DNA of 64,000 nt from Oligoflexus sp. (GTDB taxonomy: Bacteria > Bdellovibrionota_B > Oligoflexia > Oligoflexales > Oligoflexaceae): assembly GCA_014378195.1 (NCBI GenBank), contig JACMOC010000078.1, positions 1 to 64,000 of the forward strand, in the 5' to 3' direction. The position numbers were made by a program, and so were the translations under genes. This document shows positions 33,592-42,471 of this stretch, piece by piece. Each line of letters starts with the position of its first letter. Within the stretch, counting starts at the first letter, position 1. The notes below the pieces were generated by a model, which ran no database searches, had not been told where the DNA came from, and saw only the letters and a program-made list of their open reading frames with translations.

Positions 33592-34521
33592 ATGGAACAC
33601 AAGGGTACGGCTCAGTCTTTTCACCTCAGTGGAGTTGAAGACAACGCGCCAACCGTCGATTGGCGGGCCTACTTTCAAATGACCAAGCCGACGATCTCCC
33701 TCCTGGTCGTCGTCACGGTCATCCCTGCACTTTTCCTTACGCAGAATGGTTTTCCCAGCCTTCAACTTTCAATCGTTGCATTGCTCGGCACTTTTTTTGC
33801 CTCAGGATCGGCCGCTGTCTTTAATCATCTCGTCGATTCCGATATCGACTCCCATATGAAGCGTACCCGTACGCGACCTATTCCTGCGGGCAAAATCAGC
33901 ACCGCCAAAGCCGCGACTTTCGCTGTTGTCATGGGCCTGGCTTCGTTTTTTCTCCTGTATCGCTTCGCGACGCCACTTGCTGCTTGGCTTGGTGTGGCCG
34001 CTAACTTTCTCTATGTCGTGGTTTACACGATGTACCTCAAACGCCGTACGGTCCAGAATATCGTCCTGGGCGGCGCTGCGGGCTGCGTGGGTCCATTGAT
34101 TGGTTGGGCTGCCGTTACGGGTACAATTGCTTGGCCTGCCTGGGTGTTGTTTGGAATTGTTTTCCTATGGACCCCGCCTCATTTCTGGTCTCTAGCGATC
34201 AAATACAAAGACGATTATGCAAGAGCAAATATCCCGATGCTGCCGACCGTCAAAGGTCTTGAAGTCACGCGTAAACAGATCTTATTTTACAGCGTGCTCC
34301 TCATCCCAACGGTATTCTCGCTCTCAATCTTCGGTGTTGCCGGTTGGATCTACGGAACGATTGCGGGCGGCCTAACACTTTATTTCGTGTGGTTGGCTTA
34401 TCGTCTCTACGCGACAAAAGAGAATCAACGCGCCATGCCCCTCTTTTATTACTCCTGCTTTTATCTCTTTGGAGTATTCGGAGCTCTAACGATCGATAGA
34501 CTCGTTACACTTTTGAACTAG
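33592..34521 (+). CDS. ctaB: protoheme IX farnesyltransferase (heme O synthase)
   Basis: CtaB/CyoE attaches a farnesyl group to heme B to give heme O for terminal oxidases. The 309-residue polytopic protein has NHLVDSDIDSHMKRTRTRPIP (first Asp-rich motif), WTPPHFWSLAIKYKDDYA, and about nine transmembrane segments. The ATG at 33592 follows AAAGGA. No oxidase subunit genes are in the window. Confidence 0.95.
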   Translation: MEHKGTAQSFHLSGVEDNAPTVDWRAYFQMTKPTISLLVVVTVIPALFLTQNGFPSLQLSIVALLGTFFASGSAAVFNHLVDSDIDSHMKRTRTRPIPAGKISTAKAATFAVVMGLASFFLLYRFATPLAAWLGVAANFLYVVVYTMYLKRRTVQNIVLGGAAGCVGPLIGWAAVTGTIAWPAWVLFGIVFLWTPPHFWSLAIKYKDDYARANIPMLPTVKGLEVTRKQILFYSVLLIPTVFSLSIFGVAGWIYGTIAGGLTLYFVWLAYRLYATKENQRAMPLFYYSCFYLFGVFGALTIDRLVTLLN

Positions 34522-34529
34522 GCGCGCCG

Positions 34530-35483
34530 ATGGCTGCGGATATACTGGTTACTGCTACGAGTTTCATGAAAAGTCCACTCTTACGAGTGGATCTCGAACG
34601 CATACTTCCAAGTGGTTCAAGTGTCACTTATCTCGATCTTCGTAATCCCATCCAGAAAGCACAGTTTGATGATCCGGTCTTTGCCGGTTCAGTCAGAGGT
34701 TGGCTTGTCGGGGGCGAAGCTGTCACGCAGACCCAGCTTACTCATTTCCCACAATTGCAAATAATTTCCAAATATGGAGTCGGTGTCGATAACATCGATT
34801 TCGCAGCCTGTGCGAAGGCCAAAGTACCTGTTCATTTCGAGCCCGGGGTAAACGCTATGGCAGTCGCCGAACATACTCTCGGTCTCATCATCGGTATGTG
34901 CCGAAACATTCGCACCAACTCCGTTAAACTCTCGCAAGGCCAATGGAACAAAGACGGAGGGCGCGGCCTTCATGGGATGAAGGTCGGGATCATCGGTTTG
35001 GGCCATGTTGGGTCAAAAGTTGCGACATTACTTTCGTACTTAGGCGCGGATCTCGCTTACACCGATATTATTTCCAAGCCAGAACTTGAGAGTTCTCTTC
35101 GAATTCAAAGGCTTGACTATGCTTCCCTTTTATCGTGGGCAGAACTCTTGAGTTTTCACGTTCCCCTTACCGATGAGACACGTAATATGTTTGGGGAGGA
35201 GGAACTGAGCCTAAGCAGAACAAGTGTCTTTGTCGTGAACACGAGCCGAGGCGAGGTTATCGAAACTGAGGCCCTCAAACGTGGCCTCCGCCTGGGACAA
35301 ATCGCAGGGGCTGCATTAGATGTCTTCGAAAAGGAACCACTTCATGATAAAGAACTGGCAGAGTCAGACCGGCTGTTAGGAACGCCCCATACTGCGGGCA
35401 ATAGCGAACAAGCGGTATTCGCAATGGGCCAGGCCGCAATACGTGGAATTAAGACACTTTTTGCCAAAACTACAGAGACTTAA
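34530..35483 (+). CDS. D-2-hydroxyacid dehydrogenase (phosphoglycerate dehydrogenase-like)
   Basis: This 317-residue NAD-dependent protein has KYGVGVDNIDFAACAK, VAEHTLGLIIGMCRNI, the Rossmann motif GIIGLGHVGSKVA, an NTSRGEVIE segment (catalytic Arg) and TPHTAGNS (catalytic His). It fits the family but lacks the serA ACT/regulatory domain, so 3-phosphoglycerate is only one possible substrate. It starts 8 nt after ctaB and precedes the NifU-like gene by 15 nt. Confidence 0.85.
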   Translation: MAADILVTATSFMKSPLLRVDLERILPSGSSVTYLDLRNPIQKAQFDDPVFAGSVRGWLVGGEAVTQTQLTHFPQLQIISKYGVGVDNIDFAACAKAKVPVHFEPGVNAMAVAEHTLGLIIGMCRNIRTNSVKLSQGQWNKDGGRGLHGMKVGIIGLGHVGSKVATLLSYLGADLAYTDIISKPELESSLRIQRLDYASLLSWAELLSFHVPLTDETRNMFGEEELSLSRTSVFVVNTSRGEVIETEALKRGLRLGQIAGAALDVFEKEPLHDKELAESDRLLGTPHTAGNSEQAVFAMGQAAIRGIKTLFAKTTET

Positions 35484-35498
35484 ATAAGGAATCTGTCC

Positions 35499-35720
35499 AT
35501 GATTGAACGAATCAAAGAATTGATCGCGAGCGATATCAACCCCATGCTGGAACTCCACGCAGGCGGCTGTGAGCTTTTGGACGTCGATGATGGAATCGTG
35601 ACACTTCGTTTGTTTGGAGGGTGCTCAGGGTGCCCATCCTCTCAAATCACTCTTTTTAATGGTATCGTCCCGATTTTGCGAGACAAAATACCTGAAATCA
35701 AAGATGTTGTTCTCGGTTGA
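35499..35720 (+). CDS. NifU C-terminal domain (Nfu-like) protein
   Basis: This 73-residue protein is a stand-alone Nfu domain: INPMLELHAGGCELLDVDDG, LRLFGGCSGCPSSQITL (the CxxC that holds a 4Fe-4S cluster between two subunits) and GIVPILRDKIPEIKDVV. Such proteins deliver Fe-S clusters to targets. It lacks the N-terminal IscU-like part. It is co-oriented with the dehydrogenase. Confidence 0.88.
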   Translation: MIERIKELIASDINPMLELHAGGCELLDVDDGIVTLRLFGGCSGCPSSQITLFNGIVPILRDKIPEIKDVVLG

Positions 35721-35794
35721 GCGTAATGGCCTGGTAGTTGCACCTTTGTTTGTGACCCCCTTTGAAGGGTCGCAAAAGGAAAGGTGCTCTCCCT

Positions 35795-36097
35795 ATGGCT
35801 ACCGTTGTATTTGAATGCCCCCTTGATGATGAAACCCTTCAAACCATTCGAGAGCTCCGTGAGCTAAGGCTCGAAGTCGCTCGCAAACAGGTCGCCGACA
35901 TCGATATCGTCATGGATCGACTCAAAGTCCAAGGCGCACTCCTCGAAGATGAAAAAGAAACCTATCGTGAAGCCGTACTTTCGGATCTTTCCGATCAATG
36001 TCTTGTGCTTGAAAGCCGTCTGAAACTCACGGAAACAGTGTATTTTGACGAGCTCGAACTTTATATCGAGATCATGACCGACCGACAATCCGTCTAA
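35795..36097 (+). CDS. small helical protein, unknown
   Basis: This 100-residue, acidic, helical protein (TLQTIRELRELRLEVARKQV, then coiled-coil-like parts) starts at ATG 35795 after AAAGGAAAGG. I see no domain. It follows the Nfu-like gene by 74 nt and converges on yacG with a 2-nt gap. Confidence 0.6.
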   Translation: MATVVFECPLDDETLQTIRELRELRLEVARKQVADIDIVMDRLKVQGALLEDEKETYREAVLSDLSDQCLVLESRLKLTETVYFDELELYIEIMTDRQSV

Positions 36098-36099
36098 GG

Positions 36100-36333
36100 T
36101 CAGTCGTCTTCTTCCTCATTGAATCGCCCGGGAACTTCAAACTCCGAATCGTCATCAATTCCAGGTTTGGTCGGGATGCGATACCCTTCGTCGGCCCATT
36201 GCGCGATATCCATCGTTTTGCAGCGACTGCTGCAGAACGGGCGATCGGCGTTTGACTGATCGTAACGCGTGCTTTTTCCGCAGCTTGGGCAACGGACGAT
36301 TCGAGCAGCGGGGACTTTGTCTTCACTTGCCAT
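36100..36333 (-). CDS. yacG: YacG-type zinc protein (DNA gyrase inhibitor family)
   Basis: This 77-residue zinc-finger protein has VRCPSCGKSTRYD and RPFCSSRCKTMDIAQWADEGYRIP, matching YacG, which binds and inhibits GyrB in E. coli. The ATG at 36333 is chosen because AGGAG lies 6 nt before it and it just follows the FAD oxidoreductase stop. A longer frame from 36402 would overlap that gene. Confidence 0.88.
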   Translation of the reverse strand: MASEDKVPAARIVRCPSCGKSTRYDQSNADRPFCSSRCKTMDIAQWADEGYRIPTKPGIDDDSEFEVPGRFNEEEDD

Positions 36334-36334
36334 C

Positions 36335-37492
36335 TCAATCTCCTGAAAGGCTTGGCGCCAAACTTCGGTGTCGCTCGGGCCAGAAAAATCTGGGAAGTTC
36401 ATCCGATTTTCCTAATACAAGGTTAGCCAGGGATTGACCAGCCTTAAACCCCAGACTCATGCCCTGCCCCATGTAGCCAGCGCCAAGAAAAATACCTGTC
36501 TCGCCAAACATGGGACCTATCACCGGAATCTCGTCACAGGGTCTACAATCGAGGCCGGCTTTCTGGTGAAGGTGTTCGGCCAGTGGAATAGTTGGAAAAT
36601 ATTTTTTCCACGCTTCAGGAAGATGTTTGGAAACCTTCTCCGAGAGCTCTGGTTTATTCGCTTCAAAACCCGCCAAAGGTCTTAAAAAACGCGCGCCTCC
36701 AATGCTCAGCTGCGTTGCGGACTCAATCGATGCCCAATAGTGTCCGTGACGCCAAGTCAGTAGACTTCCTACGGGAAAAGGCAGGGTTTTGCCGCCTGTG
36801 CTCATACGTAGGGATTGATCCTGAGTCGAGAGTATCACCTCGGAAAGGCCTGGCAGGAACTGAGGGATTTGCAAGTGATTCGCTAAAACGATCACTGCGG
36901 CTGTAAAACTTTCACCTTCTGTTTTTACCGAAAAATGCTGGGATTCACGCGTAAACGAAAGGGTGCGGGGCACGCGTTCGATTTTGGCCGTCGTCACCTG
37001 CAGCGTATTAAGAAGCTTTTGGGTGTCGAGCGTCGCAGCCTTCGGTTGGTCGATCTGCTGAGCGAGTAAATGTTCGGTTCCCTCAGGGAGGCCCTTCGAG
37101 ATTTCGCTTGAGAATCCAGCCTGTTTTAACTGCTCAACCGCTTTGGTGCATTCGACAAATTCATCCTCGGATTCAATCAGGCGAATGCGTGCGCCTTCGA
37201 TCGGCTCTAGCCCTGAATGTTTTGCAAATTTCATGAGAGCATCGTAGGCGCGATTGGAATAAAGCCACGATTCTTTTGCATGCTCCATTCCGTGCCTTTG
37301 CGATATGCGCGTGAAGTTGTCGATCAGCCCACCCGTGATCATGTTTGCACTGGCCCGGCTAACAGGTTCGGGCTCGAGACCAACGGAAAGGCATACGCGG
37401 ACATCGGTGTCCTGAGCGAGATGATGGGCCGTAGAAAGGCCTGTTATGCCCGACCCTATTATGGCAATATCGTAGTGTTGAATTTTTTGCAT
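36335..37492 (-). CDS. FAD-dependent oxidoreductase (DAO family)
   Basis: This 385-residue protein begins with the FAD dinucleotide-binding motif (IAIIGSGITGLSTAHHLA) and ends with a second glycine-rich segment (FLGAGYMGQGMSLGFKAGQSLA), as in glycine/D-amino acid oxidases. It has no signal peptide. Its substrate is unknown. The ATG at 37492 is supported by GAGGATTT. yacG follows immediately. Confidence 0.82.
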   Translation of the reverse strand: MQKIQHYDIAIIGSGITGLSTAHHLAQDTDVRVCLSVGLEPEPVSRASANMITGGLIDNFTRISQRHGMEHAKESWLYSNRAYDALMKFAKHSGLEPIEGARIRLIESEDEFVECTKAVEQLKQAGFSSEISKGLPEGTEHLLAQQIDQPKAATLDTQKLLNTLQVTTAKIERVPRTLSFTRESQHFSVKTEGESFTAAVIVLANHLQIPQFLPGLSEVILSTQDQSLRMSTGGKTLPFPVGSLLTWRHGHYWASIESATQLSIGGARFLRPLAGFEANKPELSEKVSKHLPEAWKKYFPTIPLAEHLHQKAGLDCRPCDEIPVIGPMFGETGIFLGAGYMGQGMSLGFKAGQSLANLVLGKSDELPRFFWPERHRSLAPSLSGD

Positions 37493-37576
37493 AAATCCTC
37501 TCTTTTTCAAGGCCTGACTTGAGTTTTAGTCGGCGCTCAATCCATCCACTTCGTTGTATGCCGAGGTTTTTGATCC

Positions 37577-39040
37577 ATGCGATCTATCAAGCTGACAACA
37601 TGTGTACCCCTAGCGCTGGCTTATCTTGCTCTGACCCAGGGACTTCATGCAAGAGAAAGACCGCTGATGGTTTACGGGTGGCCCATTGCGGAAACCGATC
37701 CTGATAAGATTTTGCTGAATCAAGACGCAATAATGGGCACCTATGTTTGCCCCTCGCTCACGCGGCTTAATTTAGGGGCTGGCAAATCCGAACTCGTCCT
37801 TCTGCAAAAGCTTATGCAGAGCGACAAACAATGGACGTTTGAACTTAAACCTGGCCTCAAGTGGTGGGATGGGAAAGCGCTCGAAACCCGCGACCTCAAT
37901 GAGTACCTGGATAGGGAGCTGCCAAACCTTGTGAAAAAGATCGGCAGCGAGCAGTGGGCTTTGCCGGGGCATCATATCGAAACCAACAGCAAAGGCGCCA
38001 TAATTGTTTGGGATAAACCCCCTGTTTTTGGTCCTTATATCTTTAACCGCTTGCCGTTCTATCGTCGAGGGGCCCAAGGCCTTGACTGTGTTGGGAGCCT
38101 TCACCCGCAGAAATCTGACGAGGGACTGTCCCTGACCGGGACAATGGGCGGTAAGGAAAGAGGCCTTGTTCTCAATAAGCCAACGCCGAACACTGCCATC
38201 ACACCTAAGGATGCCTACGTAAGTTTTCGTTTTGGTGAGGAGATGCACCCTCCGACATGGGAGCGCCAGATCGAAGAGGAGTTGTCCTGTTCGAATTCCA
38301 TCGACGTCCCGGTCATGACCATGATCGCTTGGAATCCCGATGGCCATTACACCAAAGACGAACAGTTTCGAAAAGCCATGACCTACATCATGCCACGCGG
38401 AGCGCTTCTGAGGGCAGGAGCGGGGTCTCTGGGCGATTTGATTTCGGCGCCTATACTTCGCCTTCACCCTGGCTATAAAAAGTCTCTCCTGGTCATGCCT
38501 TACGATCTTAAAAAAGCTGACGCGATACTCAATCAGCTTGGCCTGATGCGTTCCGAAAAGGATGGTTACAGGAGGACCGCTCAAGGTCAGTTCGTTGAGA
38601 TCACGATCTCGGCCGATAAAAGCCACGACTCAAGCCTTCTGCGAAAAGTTTTGGACGATAGTTTTCGCGCTTTGGGAATGAAGCTGAGCCTCCTATCGAA
38701 CGACGCAAAGGCGGATGGCGTGCTGGCTGGTATTCAAGGCAGTTGGCCCGAAAACGATTTGTCGTCAATATTGCATAGTAAACGCAGCGGCAGTTTCTGG
38801 CCCTGGTCCTATAACTATCCCGAGATTGACGAAGCGATGGGTCGTTACAATATGAGTTTAACCCAGGAGAAACCGAATTTCGGCCTCCTCGAAGCGATTC
38901 ATGAGCTCGTCTATAAACGAGAACCTTTTTCCGTGCTAGTCCAGCATAAAAGTTGTATGCAGTACGGCAAAGGAATGACCCCGCCCAAGGTCATCAGTGT
39001 GCGCAATCCTGATTGGGTTCGCGCTGTGTTTGAGCGCTAA
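37577..39040 (+). CDS. extracytoplasmic solute-binding protein, family 5 (peptide type)
   Basis: This 487-residue protein has a signal peptide (TTCVPLALAYLALTQGLHA) and the family 5 binding-protein layout: WTFELKPGLKWWDGK near residue 85, a central domain, and ILNQLGLMRSEKDGY near 315. Such proteins bind oligopeptides, nickel or similar solutes for ABC importers. No permease or ATPase gene is adjacent, so its partner must be elsewhere or it serves another purpose. Confidence 0.8.
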   Translation: MRSIKLTTCVPLALAYLALTQGLHARERPLMVYGWPIAETDPDKILLNQDAIMGTYVCPSLTRLNLGAGKSELVLLQKLMQSDKQWTFELKPGLKWWDGKALETRDLNEYLDRELPNLVKKIGSEQWALPGHHIETNSKGAIIVWDKPPVFGPYIFNRLPFYRRGAQGLDCVGSLHPQKSDEGLSLTGTMGGKERGLVLNKPTPNTAITPKDAYVSFRFGEEMHPPTWERQIEEELSCSNSIDVPVMTMIAWNPDGHYTKDEQFRKAMTYIMPRGALLRAGAGSLGDLISAPILRLHPGYKKSLLVMPYDLKKADAILNQLGLMRSEKDGYRRTAQGQFVEITISADKSHDSSLLRKVLDDSFRALGMKLSLLSNDAKADGVLAGIQGSWPENDLSSILHSKRSGSFWPWSYNYPEIDEAMGRYNMSLTQEKPNFGLLEAIHELVYKREPFSVLVQHKSCMQYGKGMTPPKVISVRNPDWVRAVFER

Positions 39041-39065
39041 GTATCGAGAAAATGAGGATAAAGTT

Positions 39066-39863
39066 GTGATATACCTAAAGACAGATGCAGAAATTGATCT
39101 CATGAGACCCGCAGGCGAGCTCGCTGGGGAACTGCTGGACATGATCGAAGCTCACATCAAACCAGGTGTGACCACGCTTGAACTTAACGATATTGTTCAC
39201 AGCTTCACAATCAAGCGCGGCGGCATCTCAGCGCCACTCAACTACCGCGGCTATCCGAAATCGATGTGCACATCGATCAACGATGTCGTATGTCACGGCA
39301 TCCCCTCGGCAAAAGCCAAACTCAAAGAAGGCGATATCATCAATATCGATGTCACCCCTATCCTCGGTGGCTACCATGGCGACAGCTCGCGCACCTTTAC
39401 AGTAGGCATGGTTCCTGAGAAAACGAAAAAGCTCATTGAAGTGACTAAAGAATGTCTCTACCTCGGGATCGCCGAGGTAAAAGAAGGCGCGCGTGTCGGA
39501 GACATCGGTCATGCGATCCAAAAATATGCGGAAGCTCAGGGATTCTCCGTTGTGCGCGATTTTGTAGGGCACGGCATCGGCAAGGTTTTTCACGAAGACC
39601 CACAGATCTTTCACTACGGTGAAAAAGGCCGGGGCCTTCGCCTCGAAACAGGAATGGTCTTTACGATCGAACCGATGATAAACGAAGGCAACTATCGCAC
39701 GAAGGTACTGAAGGATGGTTGGACAGCCTTGACGATCGACGGATCGCTTTCGGCTCAATTTGAACATACCCTTGCCATTCGCAGCGACTGGACCGTCGAG
39801 ATCCTCACCTATTCGCCTGCTGAAAAGAAGAAACTCGGCCTTACGCCTTTGGCGCAGGCATAA
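39066..39863 (+). CDS. map: methionine aminopeptidase, type I
   Basis: Map removes the N-terminal Met after deformylation. The 265-residue protein has STSINDVVCHGIPS-like (CTSINDVVCHGIP), the five metal ligands in INIDVTPILGGYHGDSSRTF, FVGHGIGKVFHEDP, TIEPMIN and QFEHTLAI. The start is GTG 39066 after GAGGA; the frame open upstream from 38997 lies in the preceding coding region. The 3' end overlaps the convergent holA by 23 nt. Confidence 0.96.
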   Translation: MIYLKTDAEIDLMRPAGELAGELLDMIEAHIKPGVTTLELNDIVHSFTIKRGGISAPLNYRGYPKSMCTSINDVVCHGIPSAKAKLKEGDIINIDVTPILGGYHGDSSRTFTVGMVPEKTKKLIEVTKECLYLGIAEVKEGARVGDIGHAIQKYAEAQGFSVVRDFVGHGIGKVFHEDPQIFHYGEKGRGLRLETGMVFTIEPMINEGNYRTKVLKDGWTALTIDGSLSAQFEHTLAIRSDWTVEILTYSPAEKKKLGLTPLAQA

Positions 39864-40854
39864 GCTCCCACACGATTCTATCCAACCAGGCTTCTTCCCC
39901 GTGGCGGATCGATTTTAAACGTCGATCTGCTTCATGACACAGATTCAAAGCTCTCTGAAACGTGACCGCGCTGCGTTTGCGAATATAAGGCAGATAATTC
40001 TGGACGACCGAGGTCGGCAGCCTCAGCTCGCGACTTAAGTCAGCAGGTGTGTGGCCTGATTTCATTCCAGCCTGTATTTGCAGAGCTTTTCGGCAATGCA
40101 TAGCAAGGATCGCAAGGATAGCGAGAGAGCTTTCTCCACGATCAAGAAGACCCTTTAGAAGCAATAGGGCCTGCGGATAGGCCTCCTGGCAAAGCAGCTG
40201 ATCGACTTTGAAGGCGTTGTCTTCCCGTAAAAAATCAAGATAGGGCCTGATCGCATCCCCCGAGACGGGGCTTTTTCCCGTCTCAAGGATGAGGGAAATT
40301 TTTTTGAGTTCATTTTCGATTTTAATAAGGTCGGATCCGGTTGAATCTAAAAATAGATTCGAGGCTTCGGAACTTAGATTCAGCTTGTGAGACTTTGCTC
40401 GGTCGCTCAGAAAATCTTTCGCTTCCCACGGCGCCGGTTCATCACAGCCAATGATAAAAGCTCCCAGGCGCGCCAATTCTTTTTGAAATTTCGCGGGGAT
40501 CTCTCCGCCATGCATGAGGCAGAGGGCTGGTTGTATGGATTTCGTCGACTCAAGCTTTTTCAAACAATCAAACATATCGGGGCTCGCAAAAGCCTGGGTG
40601 ACGATCGTCATTTGCTGCGGTTCGAACATCGAGCGCGATGACGTCGTCTGCAAAAAACGTTCAGCTGTAAAAGCTGTGCCTTCAATGCGTTCCATCGTCC
40701 AGTCAGCTGCGCGCCAATGAGATTTTAATGTGTTGGAGGTGAGGTTCAGCATAAAATCCGATCCCCCCTTGAGGACTATCAATGGGGTCTTGAACGGATG
40801 CTGAGGCTCGAGGGCTTTTGCCAGTTGGCTTTGATAACTCTTATAAGAACTCAT
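39841..40854 (-). CDS. holA: DNA polymerase III delta subunit (clamp-loader)
   Basis: The 337-residue product matches HolA in length and layout: a variant P-loop-like start (PLIVLKGGSDFML), QAFASPDMFDCLKKLESTKS, a helical collar, and AILAILAMHCRKALQIQA with the final basic helix. Delta opens the beta clamp and shows low conservation, so the call is by pattern. It lies downstream of ppx on the minus strand. The 3' end overlaps map. Confidence 0.82.
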   Translation of the reverse strand: MSSYKSYQSQLAKALEPQHPFKTPLIVLKGGSDFMLNLTSNTLKSHWRAADWTMERIEGTAFTAERFLQTTSSRSMFEPQQMTIVTQAFASPDMFDCLKKLESTKSIQPALCLMHGGEIPAKFQKELARLGAFIIGCDEPAPWEAKDFLSDRAKSHKLNLSSEASNLFLDSTGSDLIKIENELKKISLILETGKSPVSGDAIRPYLDFLREDNAFKVDQLLCQEAYPQALLLLKGLLDRGESSLAILAILAMHCRKALQIQAGMKSGHTPADLSRELRLPTSVVQNYLPYIRKRSAVTFQRALNLCHEADRRLKSIRHGEEAWLDRIVWELMPAPKA

Positions 40855-40863
40855 AACGGCACT

Positions 40864-42471
40864 TTATATTTCAAGGCGGAAGTCGAAGTCGACGTGCAGC
40901 GCCTTTTCGAGGTTTTTGATTTCTTTGGCCAGCGCGATGCGTTCCGCTTCAAGTCTTTGATCTGCTGGGACCTTTAAGACGAGAGTGCAGCGATTAGCCA
41001 CCTTTAGAATCTGAAAATCCTGGATCTTGATTTGCCGTGTCCTCAAAAGGCTTCGCGCGATTCGTAAACACGAAGACAAAAGTGAGACGCGATTAAAGTT
41101 GCGTTCAAGATAAGGCAGAGCATCGGATTTCCCATGCTTGGGCGGCGCCTTCCTCGAATAGCGATTGACGAGGCCGATCACGTGCTTTTCTTCCTGGGTA
41201 AACCCAAGAAGGTTCATCTCTGTGATTAAATAATAAGTGTGTTTGTGATAACTGCTAAAGTTGATGAACTTTCCGGCTTCCAGGAGGTAAGCCGCCGCCC
41301 TGAGGAGATCGCGATCGATGGCCGGATTTTTACAGCGTATCTTGAAGTCGTCATAAGCGATAAATCGATCAAAGATATCGGCTGCCAGTTGGCTGGTCGC
41401 ATTGGAAAAGATCGGATCCAGGCTCAGCTTTTTGGCGAGGCCTTGGATAGTATGCAGGCGCAGATCTTGCCATTTTTTTGCTGGCAAAAGTCCCTGACGT
41501 TCGTAGGTATCGGTCGCAACACCTTCGCGCAAGCCGCTGTTCGAAATTTTCCAACGTGGAATTTTGAGACCGCGTGTAAGTTGGGCGAGGATGGCTATGC
41601 CGGCGAGTATAATGTCAGCACGCCGAATGTCGAGTACCCAGCGGGCAGCAATGAGTTCCGAGGTTTTAAGCTCGTTAACTTCCTTTTCCAGACGGAAAAG
41701 TTCTTCGGCCGTGACGATATACCCGTGCGCATCGTCGAGGGCTTCGTGATTTTTGTCCCAATGCACCATGCGCGCTATAGCCTTCGCAGTGCCTGATGTG
41801 ACGGCTGCATGTTGGATGGGAACATTTTCCAGATCCTCCAGCAATGGCAGGAGACGCGCTTCGACAATCTGCTTCAAGTCTTCAATCGCCGATTCTTTGA
41901 CCTTGTTTCCAAAAAGATAACGTTTGGATAATAGGAGGCCACCGATTTTGATGGAAGAGAGGTAATGGCAATCGCTCGCCTGACCCGCAGCAATTTCTGT
42001 GCTGGCGCCTCCAATGTCGACAGTCATTACAGATTCGTCGGCAAAATGAAGGCCCTGCACGACGCCTAGGTAGGACAATCGCGCCTCTTCCACCCCATCG
42101 ATAATTTCAAGGTCAAGGCCCGTGGCTTTTCTGATGTGTTCAATGAAAGCGAGGCGATTATGTGCGGAGCGAATCGCCTGCGTTGCAACCAGACGGAATT
42201 GAGCGTTGTAACTTTGTCCGATACTTTTCATGGCGAGCAGAGAATCCGCTGAGTGTTTGAAAAATTTTGCGGGAATATAACCGTCTTCAAGCATTTCAGC
42301 GAGGCGAAGGTTGTCTTTCTGCGTATCGATAACGTGGATATGTCCGTCTTCATCGAGAGTCGTAATCGCAAGATGAAAGGTATTAGACCCGAGATCAATC
42401 ACGGCCAAAGGATTTTTAGGTTGGAAGTCTAGCCGATTAATTGTTTTTCGTGTCCTTTTGCTTTGGGGCAA
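40864..42471 (-). CDS. ppx: exopolyphosphatase (Ppx/GppA family)
   Basis: Ppx hydrolyses polyphosphate from its ends. The 535-residue protein has the ASKHA ATP-fold motifs (AVIDLGSNTFHLAI, VATQAIRSA, TVDIGGASTEIA). It ends in the C-terminal HD-like domain (FINFSSYHKHTYYLI). It is larger than GppA and close to Ppx in size. The start is uncertain: TTG 42471 overlaps the ppk 3' end by 35 nt. The ppk-ppx pair makes and degrades polyphosphate. Confidence 0.88.
   Translation of the reverse strand: MPQSKRTRKTINRLDFQPKNPLAVIDLGSNTFHLAITTLDEDGHIHVIDTQKDNLRLAEMLEDGYIPAKFFKHSADSLLAMKSIGQSYNAQFRLVATQAIRSAHNRLAFIEHIRKATGLDLEIIDGVEEARLSYLGVVQGLHFADESVMTVDIGGASTEIAAGQASDCHYLSSIKIGGLLLSKRYLFGNKVKESAIEDLKQIVEARLLPLLEDLENVPIQHAAVTSGTAKAIARMVHWDKNHEALDDAHGYIVTAEELFRLEKEVNELKTSELIAARWVLDIRRADIILAGIAILAQLTRGLKIPRWKISNSGLREGVATDTYERQGLLPAKKWQDLRLHTIQGLAKKLSLDPIFSNATSQLAADIFDRFIAYDDFKIRCKNPAIDRDLLRAAAYLLEAGKFINFSSYHKHTYYLITEMNLLGFTQEEKHVIGLVNRYSRKAPPKHGKSDALPYLERNFNRVSLLSSCLRIARSLLRTRQIKIQDFQILKVANRCTLVLKVPADQRLEAERIALAKEIKNLEKALHVDFDFRLEI

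Noticed and set aside
37772..38626. 284-codon antisense reading frame opposite the peptide-binding protein
   Set aside because: The plus strand encodes a clear family 5 binding protein over the same bases. The antisense product has no domain and no ribosome site. Long antisense frames are a by-product of the codon use.
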